From Ailanthus altissimus (taxonomy: Eukaryota > Streptophyta > Magnoliopsida > Sapindales > Simaroubaceae), in assembly GCA_946807835.1 (NCBI GenBank), contig OX327691.1, forward strand, positions 3,236,188-3,300,187: 64,000 bases of DNA, in the 5' to 3' direction. A model generated the notes under the pieces. That model did no database searches and was not told the origin of the DNA. It saw nothing but the letters and a program-made list of their open reading frames with translations. A program made the position numbers and the translations under genes. This document shows, one piece after another, positions 34,621 through 46,851 of the stretch (positions are counted from its first letter, which is position 1; each line of letters opens with the position of its first letter).

Positions 34621-35884
34621 TATCTGCTTCTTTCTATTCTGCATGTTTTTGACTGTGTAATCTTACCATTTCTTTTTATCTACGGCTTGCAAGTAGACAT
34701 TATCAACTCACCCATAATTCTAACGCATTTAGCGAGTAGTACGGCATTCATTAATTCGACGTTAAAATTGTTCTAATAATTTATTTTATAATTTTATAGA
34801 AGCTGACTATTTAATATATGAATGACAGTATTTGGAGTGGAAAAAATTTGAGATGGTGCTTGAAGTGTAGTATTGTTTTTTTTGGTTAAACATTGTGCGG
34901 CTCATTTATAAAAAAGTGAACTTGATATGCCGCATGTTCATAGATATATGAGCATAATTTTGTTATTTGTTTATTTTACCTGTGTAGATGTGAGTGTACA
35001 TATGGAAATGTCATACCGGCCAGTGGGAACTGTCGTCCTCCTTATCATTTAGAAACTGCATATGAAAAATCCTACATACAATCCGGATCCCTGATAATTT
35101 TATTGCAGAGGAGCTTGTGTTTGTACCTAATAATTAATTTTCTTTATCTCAAGCAAGGATAGTGATTTATCTTTTATGCATACAATTGATTTATTATAAT
35201 TCATACTATCCATTAAGTAACCTCGGAGGAAGAAAAAAATGCAAAATAAAAAACGCATATGCTTTTGTCCGTCTGTCTTAAGACACAATTTGCTACCATT
35301 CCGTAACACTCAAAATCGAATAACAAGTTCATTATTGAAGCAAATTGGAAAATTTTTGCGAATTTAAAATTTGGGGTACTTATCTAATTTTCTTATTTAT
35401 GTTTTCTTTTAGTCAAAGACAATGAAGAAACAAAAAATACCCTTCTTTTATACATGAGATTCCCCTTTTAAAATTCAAAGAATAATTTTTTTATATATAA
35501 AAAGATAACAAATCTTTAAGAATCTGAACAAGAATCATTAAATAAGTAGATATTACAAAAAAGGTGATATGTATTTTTTTATGTTGTAATTTAATCTTGG
35601 GAATGGTTTTGTAGTAATTAAAATTTATTGAAGATAAATTTTATATATTTATAGCAATTATTTTTTGTAAATAAATAGTGTAAAACAAATACATTATGTC
35701 GCCATATCATATTTTATTGATTTGAAATAAAGAGAATCAGAAAATCAGTTATTATTGTATTGCAGAAGTTTTAGGGCGCAACGTGATAGCAACTTATCAT
35801 GCTCACGTGCAATAGCAACTTATCGCTCCAATAAATCGAATTATTATTTTTTAATTTTTTTTGTAATTTATAATCTTTTTTATA
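34621..35884. other. AT-rich intergenic stretch, nothing recognised
   Basis: No gene, RNA or bounded repeat could be supported here on either strand. Confidence 0.5.
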
Positions 35885-38030
35885 TAGGTATTAATGGAGA
35901 CTGAGTCACTTTTGGTATACTCTGGGAGAAGATGAGAGAGCTTCAATAACGGCGAATAGAGATATATGGGTTACCAAAGCATCATCATAACAATTCTTAC
36001 AAATGTGACTTATGAATAACTTTGTAATATAATGTATTGTCAAATTGGAGTTAATTTTGCTCGGTGGTGTCACTAAAAATTTCAGTACCCATAATGAATG
36101 AATAACTTTGTAATATACCATTGACTGTAAAATGATCAGGAGTTGTGCTTTTTATTTAGAATTAATAGAAGAGATTTGGTATCATTACGTGTTAATACAG
36201 ATCTTAGACAACCTACTTCTGATGAGATTCCACAAACTCTTGTCGAGAGCCAACAACCTTGTCATAATCACTTTATGTTCGCAAGCGATAGTAACATATA
36301 AGTAGCACGTCTCCTACATTATCAATTGTGGACATCCCAACCAACACGATATGCGACTATGAATTTTTTTCTAGTGAAATAATGATGATCCATTTCATGC
36401 GCATTATGATAGTTAGATGATAATGCTTATGACAGTGGTAATGCCGATGATGATGGAGAAACATATAGGTTAAATGATATAGAATAGAGAAGTGAAGGCT
36501 ACTTTTCAGATGATCATCGAGAAGGAGTTCATGATTTATGTCCAACATTAGTAGTTGAGCAGGATAACGCTGTTGAACCATAGAACTCATTTTAGTTTAT
36601 CCTTCGATACCACCTTATGATAATGAGGCATTGTGCTTATGAATAAGAGAGGTTGTGGGAAAATTGTTTCCTAGTAAGAAAGCAATATGCAATGCTCTAA
36701 GTAAACTTGCATAGAAGGATAATTAGAACTTCAAAGTTAATAGGTCTACCAAAGATCAATTTAAAGCAAAATGTGACGATGAAAGGTGCATGTGGTGAGT
36801 TTGTGCTATGTTCATAAATGCTTGCAAAAATTTTATTGTGCGAAGATTTGATAAGGAGCACACATGTTAGTTGGATCAATTATGTAATGGTCATTGTCAA
36901 ACAAAGAGTCAAATAATTGCTCAAATAGTAAAGAATAAATCACAGATGTCAATAGAGTTTATACACTAAAGGATATCGTAGCCGATGTATGGGAGGAATA
37001 TGGTACAAATTTAACATATACAACAACTTATTGAGCTAATTATGTAAAGAGGTTGATATCTGGTACTCTAGAGGAATCTCCAAAGGAATCATTTAGATTA
37101 CTTCCTACTTATTGCCACGTGGTAGAAAACGGGAATCTAGGTACTGTCACTTATTTGAAGATAGATGATAGTGGATACTTCTTGTACTTTTTTTTATGGC
37201 ATTGGGTCATTGTATTAAGGGTTTTTATACATCTATCAGATCGGTGATTGCTATGGATCGTATATTCTTGAAAAGCCCTTATTTTGGTTGTTAATTTATA
37301 GCAGTTTGTAAATATAGAAATAATTAGATTTATATATTAGCATGAGGCATTACTGACTGTGAAAATGATGCATGAAAGTAGGTTAGATTAGTGGGTGCAT
37401 TTAAAAGGTATGATATTATGATCAGTAATATTACAGAGAGTATCAATGTAGTGGCAAAATAGGTACATTCCATACCCATAACTTCACTACCTGAATAATT
37501 ACAGAAGTTACCATAGAATTGGTTTTATAATATAAGAGAGGTCGCCAAAAATATGACCACTCACTTAAACCTATAGGCAAACCATAAGATATGGAAGCAT
37601 AAGAATAAATCTTTGAGAATGCTAGTCAATTTAATTGACAACTCCAAGTTTGTTGTGAAGGATGACAAGAAGAATAGGATAGTTGACTTAGCCATAGAGA
37701 AATACAGCTATAGGAAGTTTGACTTTCGTCAATAGCCATGTGTCCATGCAATGGCTATGTATAGACAAGCTAGGTTACAGTATCAGGGTCTTTGTTTATG
37801 TTATTACACAATTGAGAATTTATTGATTGCATATGAAAATTCAGTAAATCCCGTTGAGTATTCGTTAGATTGGATTGTTTTAAACGAGATGTAAAATAGT
37901 TAGATACAGCCTCTAGTTGTACGTAGACAATTAGTTTGACGTAGAGAGAAATGTATGTCGTCCCAAACAGAGGAGTCTTTAAAGAATGTATATAGTAGGT
38001 GCAAGCAACACGGACACAACCAATAAACAT
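35885..38030 (+). pseudogene. Decayed MULE (MuDR-type) transposase
   Basis: Read across frames, the plus strand follows a MuDR-family transposase. The MuDR N-terminal domain is at 36640-36900, with FPSKKAICNALSKLA, a STKDQFKAKCDDERCMW block and NFIVRRFDKEHTC. A second block is at 37050-37250 (ESFRLLPTYCHVVE). Next come a truncated DDE region (37250-37370), then a SWIM zinc-finger region near 37690-37750 (YRKFDFRQ, PCVHAMA) and a terminal zinc knuckle near 38005. Many stops occur and the middle of the DDE domain is deleted. No TIRs were found. In the family the protein cuts and moves Mutator-like elements. Confidence 0.82.
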
Positions 38031-38269
38031 ATTGAAACTTTGTTGTATGACCCTCATGAAGTTGATGTCTCATTTGGTTTACTTCATTTGTTTGTTTTTA
38101 TGGATTTGATGTTTGGGATTGTATTCACTGCACCATCATGCTTTATCGTTAATAAATTTGGTGTAATATCCATCCCTATTATATAGATATATAGATTTCG
38201 GTTTATAGCGATAAAGGCACCATAAGGTTACCTGATTTTAACCCTATTAGAATTTTTTTTATAGTGCGC

Positions 38270-40935
38270 GTGAGAGGTATTAGACCTAATTTGATAATTT
38301 CACACTCGGTTAGAGTCGGATTATCATGGAATATTTTTGAAAATTTTCTATTGGCTTAGAAAAGGAAATTTTAATTTAATACATGAATTTCCATAAAAGT
38401 GTTATAGATGGAACAAACCTTGTTAAGAAACACAATCCATGTCTTAGAAAATGGACTAATTAGAGACAAGTTAGTGGATTGCCCAATTGGAAGTCTAGTT
38501 AGTTCCTTTGACTATTCTAACTAAATAGTTAGAAAGGAACCAATTAAATGCTTTCATTTTTAATCAATGACAATTTAGAAATTTAGAGTTAGTTGAGGAG
38601 CAAATTGGACAATTGAGAGAGCACTATATAAGGGAGGAAAGTGTGTAGAATTTGGTTAAGTTAAAAGCAAAACCTATTAGAGCAAAAGAGAAGAAAATTC
38701 GGCCAAGTGAGAGGGGTGCTGCTACTGTAATACCTAAAGCTCTTCTATGATTTTTCATACTTGATCAAGCTAAAATAAAGCCAAATACAAGTTCCTAAGA
38801 TCAATTGAGGCTTCCATTAGTGAAAATCCAAGGAAAAGAGGTAAGAAAAGTACTATTTGGTAATGGTGATGTGTGAATTTTTTGAGATGGCTTCAATTAA
38901 TGTTCTTGAGTGAATTCCTAATTTAGATTGAGTTGAAATCAAGTGTGGAGCTTAAAGGAGTCATCAAACTAAAGAAGTTAATAAGGTAAGAATTAGGGTT
39001 TGGTAGGATCATGTTGTAAAAACTTCAATTGAATGTTATTAGAGCATTAGAATGAAATTAGCATGATTTGGATGTTATTGGAATAAGAAATTGAGAAAAG
39101 AAATGTGTTGGGTGGAGAATGTGAATTCGGCCACTTAGGAAATTGTTGTATATAAATGGTTTCTTATGTTAATTGGATGTATATGGTTGATGAAAAATAA
39201 AAAATGAAGAAAATGGGACATAATTGCCCATTTTAGTAAGGTGAAGAGCAATTATGTCCAACCAAATTTATAAGGTGTTAAGCAATTTTATGGCTTCGAA
39301 TGGTGAATTAAACAAGATTGAATGACTTCGTAAATGAAAATCGAAAAGTGAAATCCATTCGGGCTTTATAAATCGATTAGGGCGCTTACTAGTTTAAATG
39401 TAAATTTTAGCATTGGTAAAGGTTATAAATGTCATTTTTGGCATGTAGGTGAAGAAAACTGAGAGCTGTAAAAGCAGAAATGTTTTTGTAGAAAAATCAA
39501 ACTTGAAGCATTCGGTGAGTGAAAATCGGTTTTATGTATCGTTTGCTTAATATATTTTAGCATATTTGAATTTTATGTTTTATATGATCCTAAATGCTTA
39601 AATATGATTTACAGTTTTTATCTACTGTTATAATCCTGAATTTCTATGTTAAGTTTGAAAAACAGTTTTAAAGTTATTAAATTAGTTTTTAAAAGCCATT
39701 GGTACCCTTAGATTTAGTATGGTCATAGTTCCAGACTTGGCTGGTATATCCCATACACATAGGCAATTATTGGAGGGTGTGTCACTAACTTCGGAAAATC
39801 GATTGTCGAGTCATGTGAGTCGCTATATGTGTACGGGGTATTGTCTCGCTATATATAAGCGATGTAGGATTTCGCTACATAGCCAGCGAAATATCTTTAG
39901 ATTGTCACAGTGAGTGTTGCTAGTTTAGACGCCCTGTGACCTATTCATGTGTGCAGTGCTAGTTTAGTCGCCGCGTGAGTATAGAGTTTTAAGGTTACCA
40001 TTTAGTGCAGTTTAGAAGAAAATGACCGAGCAAGAGTTTTAGCAGTTTTTGAGTATCGAGCACATATCAATATTATATATATATATGCATGTTGGCTACT
40101 ATGTTTTACAGATTATTGCTATTATTTATAGAAATTATTAATAAAAAAACCGTTCGGTAGGATTTTATCGGCATATGATATTTAAAAAAAAAATAGTTTT
40201 ACAGTTCTATAATGGCTTGAAAAGCATGTTTTAGGCAGTTTTACGGTATTTACTATTTATACAGAATTTTATTTTTACTAAAAATTTTAAATGCACTCAC
40301 TGAGCTCCTTTAACTCACTCGTTTATCTTTTATGTTTTCAAAACCCCCTTTCTAGGTACAAGCCTCGGTACGCAGGTTGCTAGTTCTCCTACTGCTGATT
40401 AGTAGGCCAAATTAGAAGAACATTTTGTAAATGTAAATATAAATGTAAATGTGCTGAATAGCACCCTTTTTACTTTATGCATAATAGATATAATATTTGC
40501 TCATATTATAAATATGTTTTGAACAAACAAGAAACAATTTCAGTATTATAGGGATAGTTTTCACTTTTCATCAATATGTGAATTTTGTGATTGGATTGAA
40601 ACTGTTTGGGTTGAGTTTGAATTTAATTTTGGAATGACTAGAGGTCTTATTTAGAAGTTGAGAAAGCTATTTGAATTAGAAGTATGATTTGTTTTGTAGG
40701 TTTTGTATTAGATTTTCATAAAAACAGAGGAAACTCTGTTAGTTTTTTTTTTAAAAATTTAATAGATTATTTTCACGCATATTTCAGGAAATTTTCAATA
40801 ATAGCAGGAATTAATTAGGGGTTCGCCTCGTGAAATTTTTCAGCGTTGATAGTTAGAATCTGAGGAACTTCTATTGGGGTGCCCGTTAGGGCTATCAGGA
40901 TCTACAGTAGAAGATCTCAAGGCGGGTCTTGTTAG
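38270..40935 (+). repeat. 5' LTR of decayed Tekay-type Gypsy
   Basis: The 3' border is set by the primer site at 40938. The 5' border is a guess near a TGAGAGGT at 38270. The same LTR family occurs at 44738-45872 (+) and, reversed, at 1491-2436 plus 12017-12765. Confidence 0.7.
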
Positions 40936-41094
40936 AGTGGTATTAGAGCCCGATTTTTGAGGTTTTTAGTTATAAAAGGTTTATTTTTAGAAGGAGATTT
41001 CTCGGAAGTGCATGCATTTTCTAATTTTATTAAATTAATTTTTATGCATTAGATAACTATTTTATTATCAAAATTCACAAAAAATATGCATCGT

Positions 41095-43285
41095 TGAAGG
41101 GGCCCACGTACCAGGATAACAGCTGCAGAGGCTATTACATTTGTAGAGGAACATGTGAATCAGTCGGTAAATGTTCCTACGCATTAGACCCCTTATAAAT
41201 CATCTCAGCTTGTCGAGCTAGAGGGTGAAAACATAAATGTAGCACAGATGGCCCAAATGTTAGCTGCAGCAATTCAGTAGCCGAGAGAGGCAGGAGTGTC
41301 CAATGAGCACGCCAAGAAATTAGGCGTTAAGCCATATAATGGCACATGAGACCCTGAGAGAGCCTTATCCTGGTTAGAAAACAATGAAGAAAATTTTTAG
41401 GTTATGGGATGTATTGAAGAACATATGGTTTCATACTCATCATTTTTATTAAAGGAAAGAGCAAAGGATTGGTAGAAGGCCTTGTAGAGGAGAAATCCCG
41501 AGAGGGTGTCTTGGGCGCTTTTTAGAAGAGAATTTTTGGATAAATTCTATCCCAAGAGTTATAAATATACGAAGATAGAAGAGTTTTTCAAGCTAGAACA
41601 GGGTTCCCTTTCCGTGGTAGAGTACGAAAAGAAGTTTTCAAAGCTCATTCGTGCTGTTCTGTTTATAGCTAATAATGAAGAGCAAAAGGCTAATTGGTTT
41701 GTAGTGGGCCTCAATCCTCGAATCAAGGCCTACATAGTATCAACAACTGACACTCAGTATGGAGCTTTGGTAGAAGTTGCAACTCGAGTTGAAAGAAGCA
41801 TGGCAACCATTCCTAAGCTGAAACAGCAGGGCCAGAAAAGAGACTAGTCAGGTGGTTCTCAAGGAAGACCTAGTAAATTCACATGAACAGAAGAGAGATC
41901 TACATGGTCCAGCAATAAAAAACCAAGCCAGGGAGCTCAATCAAGTCAAGCTTCCATCAGAAAACCATTAGTTGGATTCTAGAGTATGAAAGAGAGTTGG
42001 AAGGATTTTTCAGTGTGTAACAAATGTGGAACAGCTCATCCGAGGGATTGTAGGAAGGGGACTACAGGTTGTTATAAATATGGTTAGGAGGGTCACTTTA
42101 TAAGAGATTGTCTGAATGTTAAAGCCAGTAGTAAGTCAGAAAATAGACCACCAACTTCGGGATAGACCAGTAATGGTCGAGGACAGAATAGAGGCGGTTC
42201 TCAATTCAGAGGGCCTAGCGATTCAGGCTAGCCTAGTGGGAGAGCCGATCGAGGTGGATCATTTGGAGGGTAGCAAGGCAGATCTCATACCCATGAGTAT
42301 TTGTAGTGACCCAGCAGGAGGCGGATGCTGCCACAGAAGTTGTGACAAGTACAATGTCAGTTTTTGATCCAGATGCTTATGTACTGATAGATCTTGGAGC
42401 GACCCACTCTTTTATTTCTATGGAGTTTGCTGCAAATGCTAGTATAGTGCCTCAGTTATTAGATTGTAGCATGGTAGTGTCTCTTCCTACAAGAGACTCC
42501 ATTGTAGCAGAAAAGGTGTATAGGGGTAGTAAAATCAGTTTAAAGGGCCAAGAATTTGTGGTGGATTTAATTTTGCTGGTTATCACTGATTTTGATGTGA
42601 TGTTGGGGATTGATTAGTTGTCCAAATATCGGGCCACAGTGGAATGTTTTCGAAAAGAAGTCAGATTATATAGTTCATGGGGAACTGAAGTCATTTTCTG
42701 TGGGGTGCAAAAATTACTTCCTGCCAGTATGGTGTCGGTAATGAGAGCAAGAAAAATGCTTCGAAAGTCATGTCAAGGGTATCTAGTCTATGCAATAGAA
42801 GTAAAAGATGGTAGAATGAAGTTGGAGGATATTCTAGTGGTTAGAGAGTTTCTGAATGTGTTCCCAGAGAATCTTCCAGGTTTACCTCCAGATAGAGAAA
42901 TAGAGTTTTAAATAGAATTAGCCCCTGGAATGAAACTAATTTCTAAAACACCCTACAGAATGGCTCCTTCAGAATTAAAAAACTAAAGGGTCAAATAGAA
43001 GAATTGGTGAGTAAGGGTTTCATCAGGCCAGGTACTTCTTCTTGGGGGGCACTAGTTTTGTTTGTAAAAAATAAAGATGGAAGTATGAGATTGTGTATTG
43101 ATTACAGAGAATTGAATAAAGTAATAGTGTGTAATCAATATCCACTTTTGAGAATTGATGATCTGTTTGATCAGCTGCAGGGGGCCAGAGTATTTTCCAA
43201 GATAGATATGTGATCAGGCTATCATCAACTAAAAATCCGGGAAGAAGATGTTCCCAAGACGACCTTTAGGACACGATATGGGCAT
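41095..43285 (+). pseudogene. Decayed Gypsy gag-protease-RT
   Basis: Gag (about 41310-41850) shows WALFRREFLDKFYP and a VEYEKKFSKL stretch. A zinc-knuckle remnant lies near 42018-42110, where a stop replaces one residue. The protease has DLGATHSF (near 42388) in place of the usual DSGATHSF, losing the catalytic-motif serine. Reverse transcriptase starts near 43000 ([29 protein letters not shown]) and breaks off near 43285 at the RTRYGH block, before the YVDD box. Numerous stops, several of them TAG where tryptophan or glutamine is expected, are consistent with C-to-T decay. Confidence 0.85.
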
Positions 43286-43600
43286 AGGGATGGCAAAAAA
43301 ATCCGCAAACTCGCTAAAACCCGCCCGCATTGGGAAGGATTTGATAATGTTTGAAGAGGGTTTGGTATACAAAATTAAAAGTCGCAACGAATTTGATACA
43401 GGTATAAGTTTAGCAAAACATCTGCGGATTCCCGCAGTAGGTATCTGCACATACTACATTTTTAAAAAATAAAATTTAAATAAAAATAAAAATATGAGTT
43501 GATTATTTTTGTATTTATTTTTTAGCTTACATCAAAAAGTCTAGATTTGGTTTGACCTTGATCATGTCATTTAATAAAAATAAATAAAATTAGTTCAAAT
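43286..43600. other. Junction segment between truncated pol and tandem array
   Basis: Pol is lost just after GGGCATAGGGATGGCAAAA. The GGGATGGCAAAA start and the later CCGC-rich words recall ends of some hAT-like elements, but I could not find a matching end or target duplication. The 74-codon frame at 43248 runs across this junction and is not a gene. Confidence 0.4.
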
Positions 43601-44720
43601 GTACTAATGGTTGTAATTGAAATTGAAAATAAAATTATAACATTTAATATAATTGAAATTAAAATTAGAATATTTAATATTTAACGTCATTGAAATTGGA
43701 TTTAGAATTATAATATTTAACATAATTGAAATTGTAATTGTAATTAAACATTTAACTCAATTAAAATTGAAAATAATATTAGATTTTGAATGATAACATT
43801 TAATGTAATTGAATTTAAAATTATAACATTTAATACGATTGAAATTGAATTTTGAATTATAACATTTATTCTAAATAAAATTAGAATTGAAATTAAAATA
43901 AAAATATTTAACATAATTAAAATTGAATTTGGAATTATAACATTTAACTATTGAAATTGGAATTATAATTATAACATTTAATATAATTAAAATCAAAATT
44001 TGATTTGAAGTTATGACATTTAACGCAATTGAAATCGAAATTGAATTTATAATTATGACATTTAGCGTAATTGAAATCAAAATTTGAATAAGAATTACGA
44101 CATTTAACGTAATTGAAATTGAAATTAGAATTAGAAATAAAATTATAGTATTTAATGTAATTGAAAAAAAAAATTAGATTTAAAATTATAATATTTAATG
44201 TAATTGAAATTGAAATTGAAATTGGAATTATAACATATAATATAATTGAATTCAATATTAGAATTAAAATTATAATATTTGACATAATTGAAATTGAAAT
44301 TATAACAGTTAACGTAATTAAAATCGAAATTGAATTTTAAATTATAACATTTAACGTATTAAAATTAAAAAATAAAAATAAAATTATAAAATTTAATATA
44401 ATGGAAATTGAAATTCGGTTTAGAATTATAACATAAGTGAAATCAAAACTGGAATTGAAATTAAAATATTTAAATATAATTGAAATCCAATTGGAATAAG
44501 AATTATAATATTTAACATAATTGATATCAAAATTAGAATTATAATTATAACATTAACGTAATTAAATTCAAAATTGAATTTGAATTTATAATATTTAACG
44601 TAGTTGTAATCGGAATTGGATTTAGAATTATAACATTTAACGTAATTGAAATTAAAATTAAAATTAAAATATTTAACGTAATTGAAATTATAATATTTAA
44701 CGTAATTAAAATCAAGATGG
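43600..44720. repeat. AT-rich diverged minisatellite array
   Basis: About 1.1 kb is built from variants of a unit containing TAACATTTAACGTAATTGAAA followed by a variable number of ATTGAA or AAATTG words; I see roughly two dozen units of about 40-55 bp. On the minus strand it yields artificial Ile/Asn-rich frames (43871-44285). It sits exactly between broken pol and the broken 3' LTR. Confidence 0.85.
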
Positions 44721-44737
44721 ATACGGGTTTAGGGATA

Positions 44738-45872
44738 TCCCTTAGATTTAGTGTGGTTATAGTTCCAGACTTGGCCAGTATATCCCATACTCATAGACAA
44801 CTGTTGGGGGGTGTGTCACTAACTTCGGAAAGTCAATTGTCGAGTCATGTGAGTCGCTATATGTGTACGGGATATTGTCTTGCTATATGTAAGCGATGTA
44901 GGATTCTACTACATAGCCAGTGAAATTTATTTAAATTGTCACAATGGGTGTTGCTAGTTTAGACGCCCTGTGACCTACTCATGTGTGCAATGCTAGTCTA
45001 GTCGCCGCGTGAGTATAGAGCTTTAAGGTTACCATTTGGCGCAGTTTAGAATAAAATGACCGAGCAAGAGTTTTAGCAGTTTTTAAGTATCGAGCACATA
45101 TCAATATTATATATATATATATATATGCATGTTGGCTACTATGTTTTACAGATTATTGCTATTATTTATAGAAATTATTAATAAAAAAACCGTTCGGTAG
45201 GATTTTATCGGCATATGATATTTAAAAAAAAAATAGTTTTATAGTTCTATAATGGCTTGAAAAGCATGTTTTAGGCAGTTTTACGGTATTTACTATTTAT
45301 ACAGAATTTTATTTTTACTAAAAATTTTAAATGCACTCACTGAGCTCCTTTAGCTCACTCGTTTGTCTTTTATGTTTTCAAAATCCCCTTTCTAGGTGCA
45401 AGCCTCGGTATGCAAGTTGTTAGTTCTCCTACTGCTGATTAGTAGGCTAAATTAGAAGAACATTTTGTAAATGTAAATGTAAATATGCTGAGTAGCACCC
45501 TTTTTACTTTCTGCATAATAGATATAATATTTGCTCATATTGTAAATATGTTTTGAACAAACAAGAAACAATTTCAGTATTATAGTGGTAGTTTTCACTT
45601 TTTATCAGTATATGAATTTTGTGATTTGATTGAAACTGTTTGGGTTGAGTTTGAATTTGATTTTGGAATGACTGGAGGTCCTATTTGAAAGTTGAGAAAG
45701 CTATTTGAATTAGAAGTGTGATTTTTCTTGCACGCTTTGTATTGAATTTTCATAAAAACAGAGGAAATTCTATCCGTTTTTTTAAATTTAATAAATTATT
45801 TTCATGCATATTTTAGGATTTTATTAGTAATAGCAAGAATTAACTAGGGATTCGCCTCGTAGAATTTCTCAA
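44738..45872 (+). repeat. 5'-truncated LTR of Tekay-type Gypsy
   Basis: It matches 39706-40830 from CCTTAGATTTAGT through the TTCGCCTCGT segment, with scattered substitutions and a longer TA run (45101-45126). The first part of the LTR and its last roughly 100 bp are missing. Confidence 0.82.
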
Positions 45873-46851
45873 ATAAACTTTACAACTTATCTCATTAATG
45901 TAAAATACTTCAAGATTGAGAAATAATATCTTATCAAGCTTTTGGTATATTGTCGAATCGAAGTACCCGCCTTGAAGCAACCTATTCACAATTCTAGTTT
46001 CTCAACACGGTGAGCTTAAGGAAGCTAGAATAGTAGCTTTTCCAATAAAGGATTCAACTTTTGAATCCTTATTTCTACCTTATAGTATAGATGACCAAAA
46101 ATAGAAAGAAAAATGGAAGAAGTGTTTTTGCTCTCAACACTTGAGAGAATTTTCTACACTTAGCCTTCCAAAATTCTCTCTACCATACCCTTAACCCCTT
46201 GCATAAATTTTTTATGATTAATTGAGCAACTAATTGCTCTTTTATTTGTTTATTATTATCTTTCATTTTCTCACATAATGGCATCCATTATGTTTGCCAT
46301 TAGTTTTTGTTTATTATTATTTACAATAAACTAAATGAAAACAAAACAAAATAGAAAATCATTTAAATGAACTTAGCCTTAATCTAGGTCAAATGAGAAA
46401 ATACTTTCTCATTATTAAGAAACATCTTAAGGTCTACCATTAACAAATCCACTCATTTATACTTATCTTATCATTTAAGTAATATTAAACAAATAATTTA
46501 ATCATATTAAATCATGTTAGAAACACATGCCAATTTAAATAAAAAAATTAATTGTTTGATTTCAATTTAAATAATAATATCATATATTATTATTATTATT
46601 TTATTCAAAAACATTTTAATGAATAAAATAATGATATTTTTGTCCAACAAACAAGGTTATTTTGGTAATTTCAAAATCAAACAATAATTGACCTACATGT
46701 GCCATGTGTCAACATCTCATTGGTCAACAACTAATTGTTAACTAATTGATGTATTTAACTATTAAGTCTTGACACGTGCACGACCGGAGAGAAACCGAAG
46801 TAAATGTTCGGTCAATTGGAATTCTCTGGATTGAACTATTTAATCTGGTAC
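45873..46851 (-). repeat. Minus-strand Copia LTR, 3' half
   Basis: The reverse complement matches the Copia LTR fragment at about 390-1330 (for example CAAGACTTAAT followed by a TACATCA block). It ends at 46851 within a segment equivalent to the LTR CCGGATTAAA region and continues at 48838. It is truncated at 45873 against the Gypsy LTR. Confidence 0.7.

Larger units (their letters stand above)
38270..45872 (+). mobile_element. Decayed Tekay-type Ty3/gypsy element
   Basis: A 5' LTR (about 38270-40935) is followed by a primer site with one change, TGGTATTAGAGCCC (40938-40951). Then come gag, protease and part of the reverse transcriptase (to about 43280), an AT-rich array, and a 5'-truncated copy of the LTR (44738-45872). 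The rest of pol and the first part of the 3' LTR are missing. The type of LTR, gag and RT ([15 protein letters not shown]) fits the Del/Tekay chromovirus group. Confidence 0.82.

Noticed and set aside
43248..43472. 74-codon frame at the pol/array junction
   Set aside because: It starts in broken reverse transcriptase and runs into unrelated sequence, so it is chimeric by chance.
43871..44285. Minus-strand Ile/Asn-rich frames
   Set aside because: They are read from the AT-rich minisatellite; the periodic residues follow the repeat unit.
43283..44738. Complete hAT-like element carrying the tandem array
   Set aside because: Possible ends look only weakly alike and no 8-bp target duplication was found, so I left it as a hypothesis.
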